From: Cellulomonas sp. RIT-PI-Y
Lineage (GTDB): Bacteria > Actinomycetota > Actinomycetes > Actinomycetales > Cellulomonadaceae
Length of the DNA stretch: 64,000 nt
Direction of reading: 5' to 3'
Assembly: GCF_025642745.1 (NCBI RefSeq)
Contig: NZ_JANZKP010000002.1
Coordinates: 62,001 to 126,000, forward strand
The position numbers and the translations under genes were made by a program. Positions 24,722 to 35,046 of the stretch are shown here, piece by piece (position 1 is the stretch's first letter; each line of letters starts with the position of its first letter). The notes under the pieces were generated by a model. It made no database searches and was not told the origin of the DNA. It saw nothing but the letters and a program-made list of their open reading frames with translations.

Positions 24722-25387
24722 TCATCCGGTCGCCTCCGTGCTGTTCACGCTCGCTCCCGCCTCGTCGGCAACCGCCGCTGCCGCATCCGCGCTCAGCACG
24801 TAGGTGAAACCGGTGAGCGTCACCGTGGTGGTGCCGTCGGCGTCCAGGGAGCTCCAGGACAGCGACGTTAGCAGGAACAGCCGGTGATCCCCGGTCTGCA
24901 GCACGCCGGCGTACGTCTTGGCCTGGTCGAGCGTCCCCTGCACGGTGAGGGTGACCGGCACCGCGTACATCCCGGCGGGCGGTGCCGCGAGGGCGGGCGC
25001 CGCGGTGCCGTCCGGCGCGGACGGCAGGTCCGGCGTCGAGGTGACCTCGGTCGCGATGCCGACGCTGACCGTCGAGACCACGGCACCGGACTCGTCGGCC
25101 AGGCCCTTGAGTAGTCGGGTGAACTCCGGCAGCCCGGCGTCCTCCGGGACGCGGGTGCGCAGCGTGGCGAGCTCGGCCTCCAGCTCGCCGCGCCGGGCGA
25201 CGTCGGCCGCCAGCGTGGTCGCCTGGATCTGCAGCAGCCCGTTGGCGTCCTGGGCGGCGGCGACCTCCTCGTTCAGCGCACTCGTCTGCTCGATCCGCGG
25301 CGAGACGACCAGCATCCAGGTGAGGGCCACCAGGACCAGCGCGATCAGCGCCGCCCCCGTGATCCAGGTCGTGCGTCGGTTGCTCAT
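24722..25387 (-). CDS. pilO: PilO-like inner-membrane pilus assembly protein
   Basis: A 221-residue bitopic membrane protein: a short cytoplasmic start, a membrane segment (about 9-29, ITGAALIALVLVALTWMLVV), a coiled-coil stretch (about 30-80, Ala/Glu/Gln rich) and a ferredoxin-like extracytoplasmic domain. This build, and the position directly after pilM and pilN, identify it as PilO although sequence identity in this family is always low. With PilM and PilN it forms the alignment complex between the pilus base and the envelope. The start overlaps the pilN stop (ATGA). The Ser/Ala/Pro-rich insertion near residue 120 is poorly conserved. Confidence 0.75.
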   Translation of the reverse strand: MSNRRTTWITGAALIALVLVALTWMLVVSPRIEQTSALNEEVAAAQDANGLLQIQATTLAADVARRGELEAELATLRTRVPEDAGLPEFTRLLKGLADESGAVVSTVSVGIATEVTSTPDLPSAPDGTAAPALAAPPAGMYAVPVTLTVQGTLDQAKTYAGVLQTGDHRLFLLTSLSWSSLDADGTTTVTLTGFTYVLSADAAAAVADEAGASVNSTEATG

Positions 25388-26085
25388 GACGTGCTCTCCT
25401 CATCCGCGAGGTAGGCCCGGGAGAGGGCGAGGACGTTGACCTGCACCGAGCTGGAGACGGTGTAGAAATCCGGCTGGTCAGGGTCGTCGGCGGACAGCGT
25501 GGCGCTGCTGAACGTGGCGTCCATGAAGCCGGGGATGCCGTTCAGCGCCTCCAGCCAGGCGGCGGTGTCCGGCAGCGTCGACAGCTTCATGGTGAAGGTG
25601 ATCGACCCGATGCCGTCCCGGCCGAGCGGGTCGGCCGCGCTGATCGGGGTGGTGTCCAGCGCGGACAGTCCCTGCGCGGTGAAGGCGGTCACCTCGCCGT
25701 CGCCGGGCAGCGCCGCCTCGATCTGCGAGATCAGGTCGGTCCAGCGCACCTCGGTGCCCATGCCCGACCGGATCGCGGCCTCGGTGTCGGTGATCGCGGA
25801 CGTGATGTCGGTGATGTCCGCGTACCCCGCGATCTCGGTCTGCAGGCGCTGGGTCTCGGCCTCGGCGAGGTCGAGGTCGCTCTGCGCCTGCCCGCCCCAG
25901 ACCATCACCCCACCGGAGGCCAGGACCAGGACGACGACCAGAGCGATCAGTCCGGCGACCAGCCGGCGCCGGAGCGTGCCGAACTCCTCGGCCGCATGGA
26001 TCGACGCGGGGATCAGGTTCACGCCCTGGCGTGCCGGGTCGATGACCAGGGCCGGGCCGGAGGCTGCGGGGCGGCGCGCGCTCAT
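25384..26085 (-). CDS. pilN: PilN-like inner-membrane pilus assembly protein
   Basis: A 233-residue protein with the conserved PilN cytoplasmic motif region VNLIPASIHAAEE (about 19-31). This is the short segment that docks in the PilM groove (consensus -NLLP-). It is followed by a membrane helix (about 42-64), a coiled coil and a ferredoxin-like outer domain. The frame extends a long way upstream, but the ATG at 26085 overlaps the pilM stop (ATGA) and gives the family N-terminus. Its own stop overlaps pilO. Together PilM, PilN and PilO link the cytoplasmic motor with the pilus fibre. Confidence 0.82.
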   Translation of the reverse strand: MSARRPAASGPALVIDPARQGVNLIPASIHAAEEFGTLRRRLVAGLIALVVVLVLASGGVMVWGGQAQSDLDLAEAETQRLQTEIAGYADITDITSAITDTEAAIRSGMGTEVRWTDLISQIEAALPGDGEVTAFTAQGLSALDTTPISAADPLGRDGIGSITFTMKLSTLPDTAAWLEALNGIPGFMDATFSSATLSADDPDQPDFYTVSSSVQVNVLALSRAYLADEESTS

Positions 26086-27095
26086 GCCGCCAACCCCTGA
26101 GCCAGTCCGAACGCGATCGGCAGCACCGGGCGTTGGAGGTCGCTCACCCGGTCCGTGCCCACCTGCCCGTAGGCCACCCGCACGCCCAACCCGGTGGCGA
26201 GCAGCTGTGCCAGGCCGGGGACCAGGCTGCCCCGGCCGGTGAGCAGCAGGCGTTCCACCGGTCGCTGGGTGGCCCCGGCGTAGTAGGAGAACGTCGCCCG
26301 GACCGACTCGGCCAGACCCTCGACCCGACGACGGGCCGCCTCCCGCGCCGGGGCGTAGTCGGCCCCGCCCGCATCGGTCAGCCCGACGGATCGCTTGATC
26401 TGCTCCGCCTGGGTCTCCGGCACCGCCATCGCCTGCTGCACCGCGTGCGTGAGGTCGTCGGAGGCGGTGGGCAGCGTCCGGTACTGCCGGAGCAGCCCCC
26501 GGTCCACGATCACCACGTCGGTGATGCCCGCCCCCACGTCGACGATGCCGACCACCTCGTGCAGGAGCTGCCCCTCGATCAGCGACCGGAGCAGCGCGAA
26601 GGCGTTCAGGTCCACCCGGACCGGCTTCAGCCCCGCGGCGGTCACCGCGGAGGTGTTCGTCTCCACCGTCTCCTCCGGAGCGGCCACCAACATCCCGTCC
26701 ACCGTCCCGTCGCCCGGCAGCGCCACCGGATGGAAGTCCAGCAGGCAGTCCTCGACCTTGACCGGCAGCAGGTCCTGCACCGGTCCATAGCGCAACGACG
26801 CCCGCAGCTGATCCAGCGGCAGCGCGGGCTGGCTGAACTCGCGCACGAACACCCGTTGATTGCCGATGCCGAGCGCCACCTCGCGGCTGCCGAACCGCTC
26901 GCGCTTCCACAGCTCCCGGAGCGCGGCGACGACGGCGGCCGGGCGGGCCACCTCACCGTCCCGGATCACCCCGGGGTCGAGGGGCTGCTCGCCGAAGCGC
27001 ACCAGCTTGGGGCCGGATCGGCCGCCGAGTTCCACCTCGGCGGCGCGGACGCCGCGGGTGCCCAGGTCGAGGCCGACCACGCGGGTCTTGGGCAT
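26082..27095 (-). CDS. pilM: PilM actin-like pilus assembly ATPase
   Basis: Cytoplasmic actin/FtsA-fold protein of 337 residues. The nucleotide-binding motifs are PHOSPHATE1 VGLDLGTRGVRAAEVE (about 6-20), PHOSPHATE2 VGIVDVGAGITDVVIVD (about 190-205) and the adenosine loop RLLLTGRGSLVPGL near 290. It recruits PilN through its NLIP peptide. The ATG at 27095 is chosen because AAAGGA is placed 6 bases ahead; the longer frame from 27179 reads into the terminator region after the pilin gene. It is the first gene of the pilM-pilN-pilO-pilD sub-operon. Confidence 0.88.
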   Translation of the reverse strand: MPKTRVVGLDLGTRGVRAAEVELGGRSGPKLVRFGEQPLDPGVIRDGEVARPAAVVAALRELWKRERFGSREVALGIGNQRVFVREFSQPALPLDQLRASLRYGPVQDLLPVKVEDCLLDFHPVALPGDGTVDGMLVAAPEETVETNTSAVTAAGLKPVRVDLNAFALLRSLIEGQLLHEVVGIVDVGAGITDVVIVDRGLLRQYRTLPTASDDLTHAVQQAMAVPETQAEQIKRSVGLTDAGGADYAPAREAARRRVEGLAESVRATFSYYAGATQRPVERLLLTGRGSLVPGLAQLLATGLGVRVAYGQVGTDRVSDLQRPVLPIAFGLAQGLAA

Positions 27096-27148
27096 GGGGG
27101 TCCTTTCGTCAGTGCGGGGTCGACGCCCGAACGGGCTGGGCGTGCAGC

Positions 27149-27180
27149 GGTGGAGGGGCGACCGAGACCGCCCCTCCACC
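27149..27180 (-). terminator. Hairpin after the pilin gene
   Basis: A perfect 12-bp stem, GGTGGAGGGGCG (27149-27160) with CGCCCCTCCACC (27169-27180), and an 8-base loop lie directly downstream of the pilin stop and upstream of pilM. It may end a separate abundant pilin mRNA or stabilise its 3' end while letting some polymerase through to pilM. Confidence 0.75.
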
Positions 27181-27198
27181 GATCACGGCGAGCGGCGA

Positions 27199-27714
27199 TC
27201 AGTCGCCGTCGACGTTGGCGCAGGTTCCGTGCTTCAAGCCGCCGGTGGCGGAGTACTGCCAGGTCTGTTCCGAACCACCGTCAGCGGTGACGTAGATGCA
27301 CCAGTTGTCCCGGGAGAGCGTCGATCCCGTCCCGCCGCCGGAGGTGGGAATGAAGACCGCGGCCATCGAGCTGGTGGTGGAGCCGGCCGTTCCGTTGCCC
27401 ATCACGACGCCATCGGACACCGCGCCGAGATCCTGTTCCGTGGTGAGATTCGAAGTGGTCAGCCAGTAGTGACTGTCGTGAATACCGATGGTGACGGACG
27501 TCGGGTTGTCATCCACGAAGACCGTCGCGATCTCCTTGCCGAGCGTCGACACGTCCGACTTGGCGGCGGTGTCCACGGCCTTCCGCCGCTGGTTCATGAA
27601 CATCGGGATCGCGATCGCCGACAGGATGCCGATGATGATGATCGCGACCAGCAGCTCGATCAGCGAGAAGCCCGCCTCCCGGTCCCCGATCCGCTCATTG
27701 ATACGTCGAAGCAT
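27199..27714 (-). CDS. pilA: Type IV major pilin-like prepilin
   Basis: Prepilin of 171 residues. The leader MLRRINERIGDREAG is cut after Gly15, leaving mature Phe1-Ser-Leu-Ile-Glu5 (FSLIE). The hydrophobic helix LLVAIIIIGILSAIAIP and FMNQRRKAVDTAAKSDVSTL form the long alpha-1 spine. The globular C-terminal half is Thr/Ser/Gly rich with two cysteines (DNWCIYV and GTCANVD), a likely disulfide loop. Codon use is visibly less GC-rich than in neighbours (for example ATT, AAT and GAA codons), typical of a fast-evolving surface gene. The ATG at 27714 follows AAGGT; the upstream frame to 27798 is not part of it. It is the only pilin gene seen here. Confidence 0.92.
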   Translation of the reverse strand: MLRRINERIGDREAGFSLIELLVAIIIIGILSAIAIPMFMNQRRKAVDTAAKSDVSTLGKEIATVFVDDNPTSVTIGIHDSHYWLTTSNLTTEQDLGAVSDGVVMGNGTAGSTTSSMAAVFIPTSGGGTGSTLSRDNWCIYVTADGGSEQTWQYSATGGLKHGTCANVDGD

Positions 27715-27821
27715 GGTGATACCTTCACATTCGTTGTCGTGATGATCGCCGGTCAAAGAAATGGCCACCCCACGGCTGGAGGTACCGGCGTCCTCCAAGC
27801 GGCCAACGGACTCGATGCGAA

Positions 27822-29048
27822 CTACTGCACCGTGTCCGAGATCGAGAAGATCGGCATGTACAGCGCGATCAACATGGCCCCGACAATGACGCCGATGAAG
27901 ACGATCATCAGGGGCTCGATGACGCTCGACAGTGCGCCCGCAGCGGCGTCGACCTCGGCGTCGTAGAAATCCGCGACCTTGGTGAGCATCACGTCGAGCG
28001 AGCCCGAGTCCTCACCGACGGCGACCATCTGCCGGAGCATGGTCGGGAAGATGTCCTCGTCCTCGATCGCGGCGGCCAGCGTGGTCCCGGTCCGGACGGC
28101 CTCGCGGACCCGGTCGACGGCCTGCTCGATGACCACGTTCCCGGCGGTGCCGCCCACGGTCTCCAGGGCGGGCACGATCGGCACGCCGACCCGGGTCATG
28201 GTGGACAGGTTCCGGGCGAACCGGGCCATGCCGACCTTCTGCTGCAACGGGCCGAAGATCGGCGCCCGGAGCTTGAGCGGATCGATCTTCTCCCGGACGG
28301 ACAGGTCGTTCCCGTGCCGGCGCCACCACCAGATCCCGCCGCCGATCGCGAGCATCAGCGGGATGCCGGTGATCCGCAGCAACGCGGCCGCCTTGACCAG
28401 GAGCTGGGTGGCCCACGGGAGCTCGGCGCCGACATCGGCGAAGATGCCCTCGAACACCGGCACGATGAACAGCAGCATCGCGGTGACGGCGACCACGGCC
28501 ATCACCAGGATGACCACGGGGTAGACCATCGCCCCCTTGACCGCCTGCCGCAGGGCGAGGTCGCGTTCCAGGATCGTGGACACCGCGGTGAGCGACTCGG
28601 CCAGGAAGCCGCCGGCCTCGCCGGCCCGGACCATCGCCAGGGTCACCGGCGTGAACACCCGGGGGTGCTTGGCCAGGGCGACCGACAGTTCGAGGCCGTC
28701 GGTCACGTCCTGCTCGACCGGCTCGAGGATCGCGGCCAGCGGCTGGCCCTCGGTCTGCATCCGGAGCACGGACAGGGCGCGGGGCAGGCTGAGCCCGGCC
28801 TCGACCATGGTGGCGAGCTGGCGGAGGGCCAGTGCCACGTCCTTGGGCTTCGGCCGTTGGGAGCCGATGCTGATCTCGCGGTTCAGTCCGCCGGTGGAGA
28901 CCGGCGTGATGTCGGTCGCGGACAGGCCGAGCTCGCGGAGCCGGGCGGCGACCGCCTGCTCGTTCGGCGCCTCGATCCGGCCGGTGAGCGGCTGCCCGTC
29001 CTTGCCGAGGACGGTGTACTCGTAGGTCTGCGCCTGGGTGGTGGCCAT
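27822..29048 (-). CDS. pilC: Type IV pilus platform protein PilC
   Basis: Polytopic inner-membrane protein that sits on the PilB/PilT motors and turns as pilin is added or removed. The 408 residues comprise a short N-terminal cytoplasmic domain (YEYTVLGKDGQPLTG, about 9-24) and two homologous GspF domains. The motifs LRQLATMVEAGLSLPRAL and ARNLSTMTRVGVPIVPALE each precede a membrane hairpin. It ends in a third hydrophobic segment, IEPLMIVFIGVIVGAMLIALYMP. The start follows the pilT stop after 3 bases. The 107-base gap to the pilin start could hold a separate pilin promoter. Confidence 0.93.
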   Translation of the reverse strand: MATTQAQTYEYTVLGKDGQPLTGRIEAPNEQAVAARLRELGLSATDITPVSTGGLNREISIGSQRPKPKDVALALRQLATMVEAGLSLPRALSVLRMQTEGQPLAAILEPVEQDVTDGLELSVALAKHPRVFTPVTLAMVRAGEAGGFLAESLTAVSTILERDLALRQAVKGAMVYPVVILVMAVVAVTAMLLFIVPVFEGIFADVGAELPWATQLLVKAAALLRITGIPLMLAIGGGIWWWRRHGNDLSVREKIDPLKLRAPIFGPLQQKVGMARFARNLSTMTRVGVPIVPALETVGGTAGNVVIEQAVDRVREAVRTGTTLAAAIEDEDIFPTMLRQMVAVGEDSGSLDVMLTKVADFYDAEVDAAAGALSSVIEPLMIVFIGVIVGAMLIALYMPIFSISDTVQ

Positions 29049-29051
29049 GAC

Positions 29052-30160
29052 TCAGCGCACCCCCGCCACGGTGGTCCGTCCCTGCACCAGGTGCGCGGAG
29101 TGACCGCACAGCTGCGCGAGCTGATCGACCTGCCGCGCGCGTGAGACGGCCTCATCGAAGGTGATCTCCCCGGAGCGCACCAGGGTGGCCAGTGCCTGGT
29201 CCAGGGTGTGCATGCCCTCGTCCGACCCGGAGTGCAGCACGGAGTACAGCTGGTGCAGCCGGCCGTCGCGGATCAGGGCCCGCACCGGGTTGTTGGCCAT
29301 CAGGACCTCGGTGGCGACGGCCCGTCCCTGACCGTCCGCCCGGCGGCACAGGGTCTGGGAGACGATGCCCTGCAGGGCGTTGGCGAGCTGGGTGCGGACC
29401 TGGGTCTGCTGGTCGGCGGGGAACTCGTCCACCACGCGGTTGATGCTGGACGCGGCGTCCTGGGTGTGCAGGGTGCCGAAGACCAGGTGCCCGGTCTCGG
29501 CGGCGCGCAGCGCGATCGCCATCGTCTCGGCGTCCCGCATCTCACCGATCACGATGATGTCCGGGTCCTGGCGCAGGGCATGCACCAGGGCGGCGTTGAA
29601 CGAGTGGGTGTCCGTGCCCACCTCGCGCTGGGTGACCACGCAGCGCCGGGACCGGTGCAGGTACTCGATCGGGTCCTCGATCAGCACGATGTGGTCGCTG
29701 CGGGTGCTGTTCGCCAGATCGATCAGGGACGCCATCGTGGTTGACTTGCCGGAGCCGGTCGGGCCGGTGACCAGGACCAGCCCACGGGGGAGTCCGGCGA
29801 GTCGTTCGACCACCCGGGGCACGCCGAGCTCGTGCAGCGGCTTGATGTCGGAGGGGATCACGCGGAACGCCGCGCCCAGTCCGTCCCGCTGCTGGTAGTA
29901 GTTCACCCGGAAGCTGGTGCCCTGCGGGATGGAGTGCGAGAAGTCCAGCTCGAGCTCGTCCTCGAACCGCTGTCCCTGGCGTTCGGTGAGGATCGCGAGC
30001 AGCGTGGCGCGCAGCACCTCGTCGCTGAGCACCGGCCACTCCGGCGCCGGGGCCATCGAGCCGTGCACCCGGAAGGCGGGCGGGAGACCGGCGGCCAGGT
30101 GGACGTCGGAGGCGCCCACGGCCACCGCCTGACCGAGCAACGCGTCCAGGTCGATGGCGT

Positions 30161-30164
<4 letters not shown>
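29052..30164 (-). CDS. pilT: Type IV pilus retraction ATPase PilT
   Basis: Hexameric ATPase that removes pilin subunits and powers retraction. In 370 residues it has the PAS-like N-terminal domain with ASDVHLAAGLPP, Walker A GPTGSGKST, the Asp box, Walker B IIVIGEMRDAET and the His box GTLHTQDAASSINR. The PilT-specific AIRNLIRE-type element is present as NPVRALIRDGRLHQL near the C-terminus, which separates it from PilB. The ATG at 30164 overlaps the pilB stop (ATGA). Presence of PilT next to PilB argues for dynamic, retractile pili and so for twitching or DNA uptake. Confidence 0.93.
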
Positions 30165-31833
<1,669 letters not shown>

Positions 31834-31837
<4 letters not shown>

Positions 31838-32445
31838 GACACAGTCCTTTGCAGGGCGGGTGAGGGGACGCGGGGAGCGAGGCGGTTCATCGCGTGCGCG
31901 ACGACCTGGATCAGGGAGTCCTTGGTCGCCTCCCGGGCGCGGGCATCGGTGTAGAACAGCGGCACGTCCGGCCCGACCGCGAGGGCGCTCCGCAGGTCGG
32001 CGAGCGTGTGCCGGGCGACCCCGTCGAAGCAGTTCACCGCCACCACGAACGGCAGCCCGCGGGACTCGAAGTAGTCGACGGCGGCGAAGCTCCGTTCCAG
32101 GCGCTCGCTGTCGACCAGCACCACCGCACCGACCGCGCCCCGGGCGATGTCGTCCCACATGAACGAGAACCGGTCCTGACCGGGGGTGCCGAACAGGTAT
32201 AGCCAGAGCCCGTTGGACAGCGTGACCCGGCCGAAGTCCATCGTGACCGTGGTGGAGTCCTTGCCGTCCGGGACGGTGTGCAGCTCGTCCGCGAGCGCAG
32301 ACATCGACACCTCGGTGCTGATCGGGTCGATGTCGGAGATGGACCCGATGAAGGTGGTCTTCCCGGCGCCGAATCCACCGGCCACCACGATCTTCACGAC
32401 CGCGGGGGCGGCGGTCCGGTGCATCCGCGTCGGTTCAGAGGTCAT
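31834..32445 (-). CDS. cvnD: Conservon small GTPase (CvnD/MglA-like)
   Basis: A Ras-like GTPase of 203 residues. G1 is GGFGAGKTT (about 23-31), the switch region STTVTMDFGR has the conserved Thr, G3 is FGTPGQDRFSF, and G4 is the variant VAVNCFDG. The TPGQ form is typical of conservon and MglA-type prokaryotic GTPases. Hydrolysis would be helped by the roadblock partner encoded two genes upstream. ATG 32445 overlaps the end of cvnC by 11 bases; starts at 32454 and 32424 are alternatives. The stop overlaps the pilB start by ATGA, so GTPase and pilus motor are made from the same ribosome traffic. Confidence 0.9.
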
Positions 32446-32794
32446 GGATGCCATCGAGCACACTCGCGAGCAGGGTCCACTGGGCGGTCGCATCGCCCGC
32501 GGACGTGTCGGTGGGGGAGGTCGGCCCGATCAGCCGGACCACGCCGGCGGCGGCCAGGTCCGAGGCCAGGACCTGTGCGGTGCCGAGCGGCACCCCGAGG
32601 CGACCGGCGAGCTCGGCGACGGTGAGGTAGGTGTCCCCGAGCACGGCCAGGACCTCGGCGACCTGGCCGGTGGGCCGGGACGCGGGTGTGAGGGTGTCCG
32701 CGACCACCAACGCGTCCATCGCCACGTCCGGGGCGGCCAGTCGGCCACCCGTCCGGACGTAGGGGCGGACCTCGGAGGGCAGGGAGGTGCGCAT
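32435..32794 (-). CDS. cvnC: Conservon DUF742 protein (CvnC)
   Basis: A 119-residue DUF742 protein. VRPYVRTGGRLAA at the start, then a winged-helix-like core VAEVLAVLGDTYLTVAELAG, RLGVPLGTAQVLASDLAAAG and VVRLIGP follow the family consensus (R-YV-TGGR, L-VAEVA-L-LPLGVVRVLLSDL). Its role in conservons is unknown; a docking or DNA-binding-like adaptor between roadblock and GTPase is usual speculation. The ATG at 32794 comes one base after the cvnB stop, preceded by GGAGGC within cvnB. Confidence 0.85.
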   Translation of the reverse strand: MRTSLPSEVRPYVRTGGRLAAPDVAMDALVVADTLTPASRPTGQVAEVLAVLGDTYLTVAELAGRLGVPLGTAQVLASDLAAAGVVRLIGPTSPTDTSAGDATAQWTLLASVLDGIHDL

Positions 32795-32795
32795 C

Positions 32796-33245
32796 TCAGG
32801 CCTCCACCCGTCGCGTCGGACCCTCGACCGGCAGCGCGTGCCGCAGACTCGCGGCCAGCTGCGGAGTGAGCAGGGTGTCGGTCTTCCGGGCCAGCAGCGC
32901 CATCGTGTAGCCGACGGCACCGATGTCCGCGGAGGAGTCGGTGCCGAGGGCGAAGATCGACCCGTCCCGGATCGTCATCAGCACCAGGGAGCCGGAGTCG
33001 TACTCCACGACCGCCTGTTCCACCGACCTGCCGTCGAGCAGCTGTGCGGCGCCCCGGGCCAGGCCGGACAGCCCCGAGGCCACGGCGGCGAGCTGATCGC
33101 CGGCAGTCCGGTCGACACCGTGCGACGCGGTGATCAGCAGGCCGTCCCCGGAGGCGAGGATGCCGAAGCGGACGCCCTTGAGGTGCCGCACGGTCTCGTC
33201 GAGCAGGTCGCTGAGCGTCGTCGGCGAGGGCGTGGAGACAGGCAC
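32796..33245 (-). CDS. cvnB: Conservon roadblock/LC7 protein (CvnB, MglB-like)
   Basis: A 149-residue roadblock/LC7-fold protein. The pattern is [71 protein letters not shown] and GAVGYTMALLARKTDTLL. These alternate amphipathic helices with a five-stranded sheet. Such proteins form homodimers that act as GTPase-activating partners, as MglB does for MglA. Start is the GTG at 33245 with GAGGAG 5 bases ahead; an open frame continues to 33431 but runs through the end of cvnA. It sits 31 bases after cvnA. Confidence 0.9.
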   Translation of the reverse strand: MPVSTPSPTTLSDLLDETVRHLKGVRFGILASGDGLLITASHGVDRTAGDQLAAVASGLSGLARGAAQLLDGRSVEQAVVEYDSGSLVLMTIRDGSIFALGTDSSADIGAVGYTMALLARKTDTLLTPQLAASLRHALPVEGPTRRVEA

Positions 33246-33276
33246 AGGTGCTCCTCGGGTTCGGATCGGTCGGGGG

Positions 33277-34932
33277 TCAGCGGGAGCGTCGGCCACGGCC
33301 GACACCCGAGCGGAAGGAGGAGAACCGGCTGCGGACGTTCTCCGGGTCGCGCGACTCGGGGCCCGAGCCGACCGGCTGCAGCTCCGGTGCGGGGGAGGGC
33401 GTGCGGCTCTGCAGATCGGCATCGCCGCCACCGTTCACGGCCGGGGGCGCGGGGGCGTAGCCGGACAGGCGGCTCAGTTCGGCCAGGACCTCGTCCCGGA
33501 CCGAGGCCGACGCGGTGGCGCTGGCACCGGCCCCGGCCGGGACGATCCAGCCGTCCTCGGGAGCGGGTGCGGGCGTCGGCAGCGCGTCGTGCCGGGGTGC
33601 CGGATCGAAGGAGACCTCCGGGGTGAACGCCGCGGGCTGCGGCGTGGGCAGCACGTCGAGCGGAGGGAGTGCCGGTGCGGCGGGCTGCGGCGCGCTCGGC
33701 AGGGTCTCGAATCCGGAGCTGACCGGCGCGAACGTCGGACCGGGCTGGTCGAACGACGGCGCCGGAGCACTGCTGGGCGGCGCGGCCGGCACCGGTTCGA
33801 AGGTCGTCTCGGCGCCGAAGGAATGGACCGCGGGAGCCTCGACCGCATGCTGCGGGGTCGGCCCGGTGACCTGGCTCGCGCCGGTGGACGCGTCGCCGCC
33901 GACGTAGGCGAGTTCCGGGGCGGGGGCAGGCCGCACCGGGGCCGGGTCCGGGAGGAGCTGGGCCGGGGCTCCGGCCCCACCCTCGGCGGGGTGGACGGCA
34001 CCGGCCCGGGGAGTGCCCGCGGGGTCGGCCGGGGTCTGGACGAACAGGGCGGCGGGGACCGGGACCGTGACCACGGTCCCGGTCGGTCCCGACGTCAGGC
34101 CGACGGTGGATCCGAGTCGGCCGGCCTGCAGCCCGGCGACCAGCAGGCCGTTCCCGCTGCCCGTCCCGGGCCGAGCACGACCGGCCAGCGCGTCCTGCGC
34201 GGACGACAGGGTGGCCGCGTCCATGCCCGGACCGGCGTCGCTGATGACCAGGCCCACGCCGTCCGGACGGCTCTCCACCCGGGCGGTGACCGGTGCGTCG
34301 GAACGGGCGTGACGGGTGGCGTTGTCGAGCAGTTCGGCGAGCACGTGGGTCAGCGCCGCGATGTGGTCTGCATGGATCAGCGGGTCCACCTGGGCCTCGA
34401 CCACCACCCGGGCGTACCCCTCGATCTGGGCGCAGGCCGCCCGGAGCGCCGAGCTGGCGGTCAGGTGTTCCGGCGAGCGCCGTTCCGGGACGGCCCCGGC
34501 GAGCACCAGAGCGGACTCCGCTCCCCGGCGCAGCCGGAGCGTCAGGTTGTCGACCTGGAACAAGACGGCGAGCTGGTTCTCCCGGTCCTCACGCTTCTCG
34601 AGGTCGTCGAGCAGTTCCAGCTGGCGGGCGAGCAGCTCGAGCTGACCGGCCATCGCGGCGGTGCTGTCGGTGGCCGCCAGGACCCCGAGGGTGCGCGGAT
34701 CGGCGGACGGGGACAGCGGCGGCCACTCCGAGCCCGCAGCTGCGGTCGCCGGTTCTCCGGGACGCGCCTCGCTCGGTTCGGCGGCCACTCGCGATCCGGA
34801 GCGCCGGGGCCGGCCGGCCCCGTGCTGCTCGAGGTTCCGGACGCGGCTGGCGAGCCTGGCCTGGACCGCGACGACGATCAGGCTGATCACCGTGAGGCCG
34901 GCCAGTGCGCCGAGCAGATAGGGCATCTCCAT
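33277..34932 (-). CDS. cvnA: Conservon kinase-like protein (CvnA) with one membrane anchor
   Basis: A 551-residue membrane-anchored HATPase protein. It has one N-terminal membrane helix (about 5-24), a coiled coil (about 90-125), and a HATPase domain with N-box ELLDNATRHA (about 199-208), G1 DAGPGMD and G2 GSGNGLL. A long Pro/Ala-rich linker (about 300-510) ends in a basic tail NVRSRFSSFRSGVGRGRRSR. I remember the same tail type in Streptomyces CvnA proteins. There is no extracellular sensor loop. The position usually held by the phosphoacceptor His (DHL-T-R) reads DNLTLR (Asn129), so self-phosphorylation looks unlikely. Start 34932 is chosen; 34926 is possible. Confidence 0.82.
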   Translation of the reverse strand: MEMPYLLGALAGLTVISLIVVAVQARLASRVRNLEQHGAGRPRRSGSRVAAEPSEARPGEPATAAAGSEWPPLSPSADPRTLGVLAATDSTAAMAGQLELLARQLELLDDLEKREDRENQLAVLFQVDNLTLRLRRGAESALVLAGAVPERRSPEHLTASSALRAACAQIEGYARVVVEAQVDPLIHADHIAALTHVLAELLDNATRHARSDAPVTARVESRPDGVGLVISDAGPGMDAATLSSAQDALAGRARPGTGSGNGLLVAGLQAGRLGSTVGLTSGPTGTVVTVPVPAALFVQTPADPAGTPRAGAVHPAEGGAGAPAQLLPDPAPVRPAPAPELAYVGGDASTGASQVTGPTPQHAVEAPAVHSFGAETTFEPVPAAPPSSAPAPSFDQPGPTFAPVSSGFETLPSAPQPAAPALPPLDVLPTPQPAAFTPEVSFDPAPRHDALPTPAPAPEDGWIVPAGAGASATASASVRDEVLAELSRLSGYAPAPPAVNGGGDADLQSRTPSPAPELQPVGSGPESRDPENVRSRFSSFRSGVGRGRRSR

Positions 34933-34961
34933 GTGCCGCCTAGCCCTTCCGACTGGGGGAT

Positions 34962-35009
34962 GTCGTGACGCCACGTCCTCCGAGGAGGGGGGGCGGGACG
35001 CATCACGAC
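34962..35009 (-). promoter_or_regulatory. Structured leader hairpin upstream of cvnA
   Basis: GTCGTGA (34962-34968) pairs with TCACGAC (35003-35009). Inside it CCTCC pairs with GGAGG around a GA turn (about 34977-34988). It lies 29 bases before the cvnA start in the 5' region of the conservon-pilus operon. An RNA control element or part of the preceding terminator region are both possible. Confidence 0.4.
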
Positions 35010-35046
35010 GACGGCCCCACGCGGCAGACGCCCAGTGAAGAGAAGC

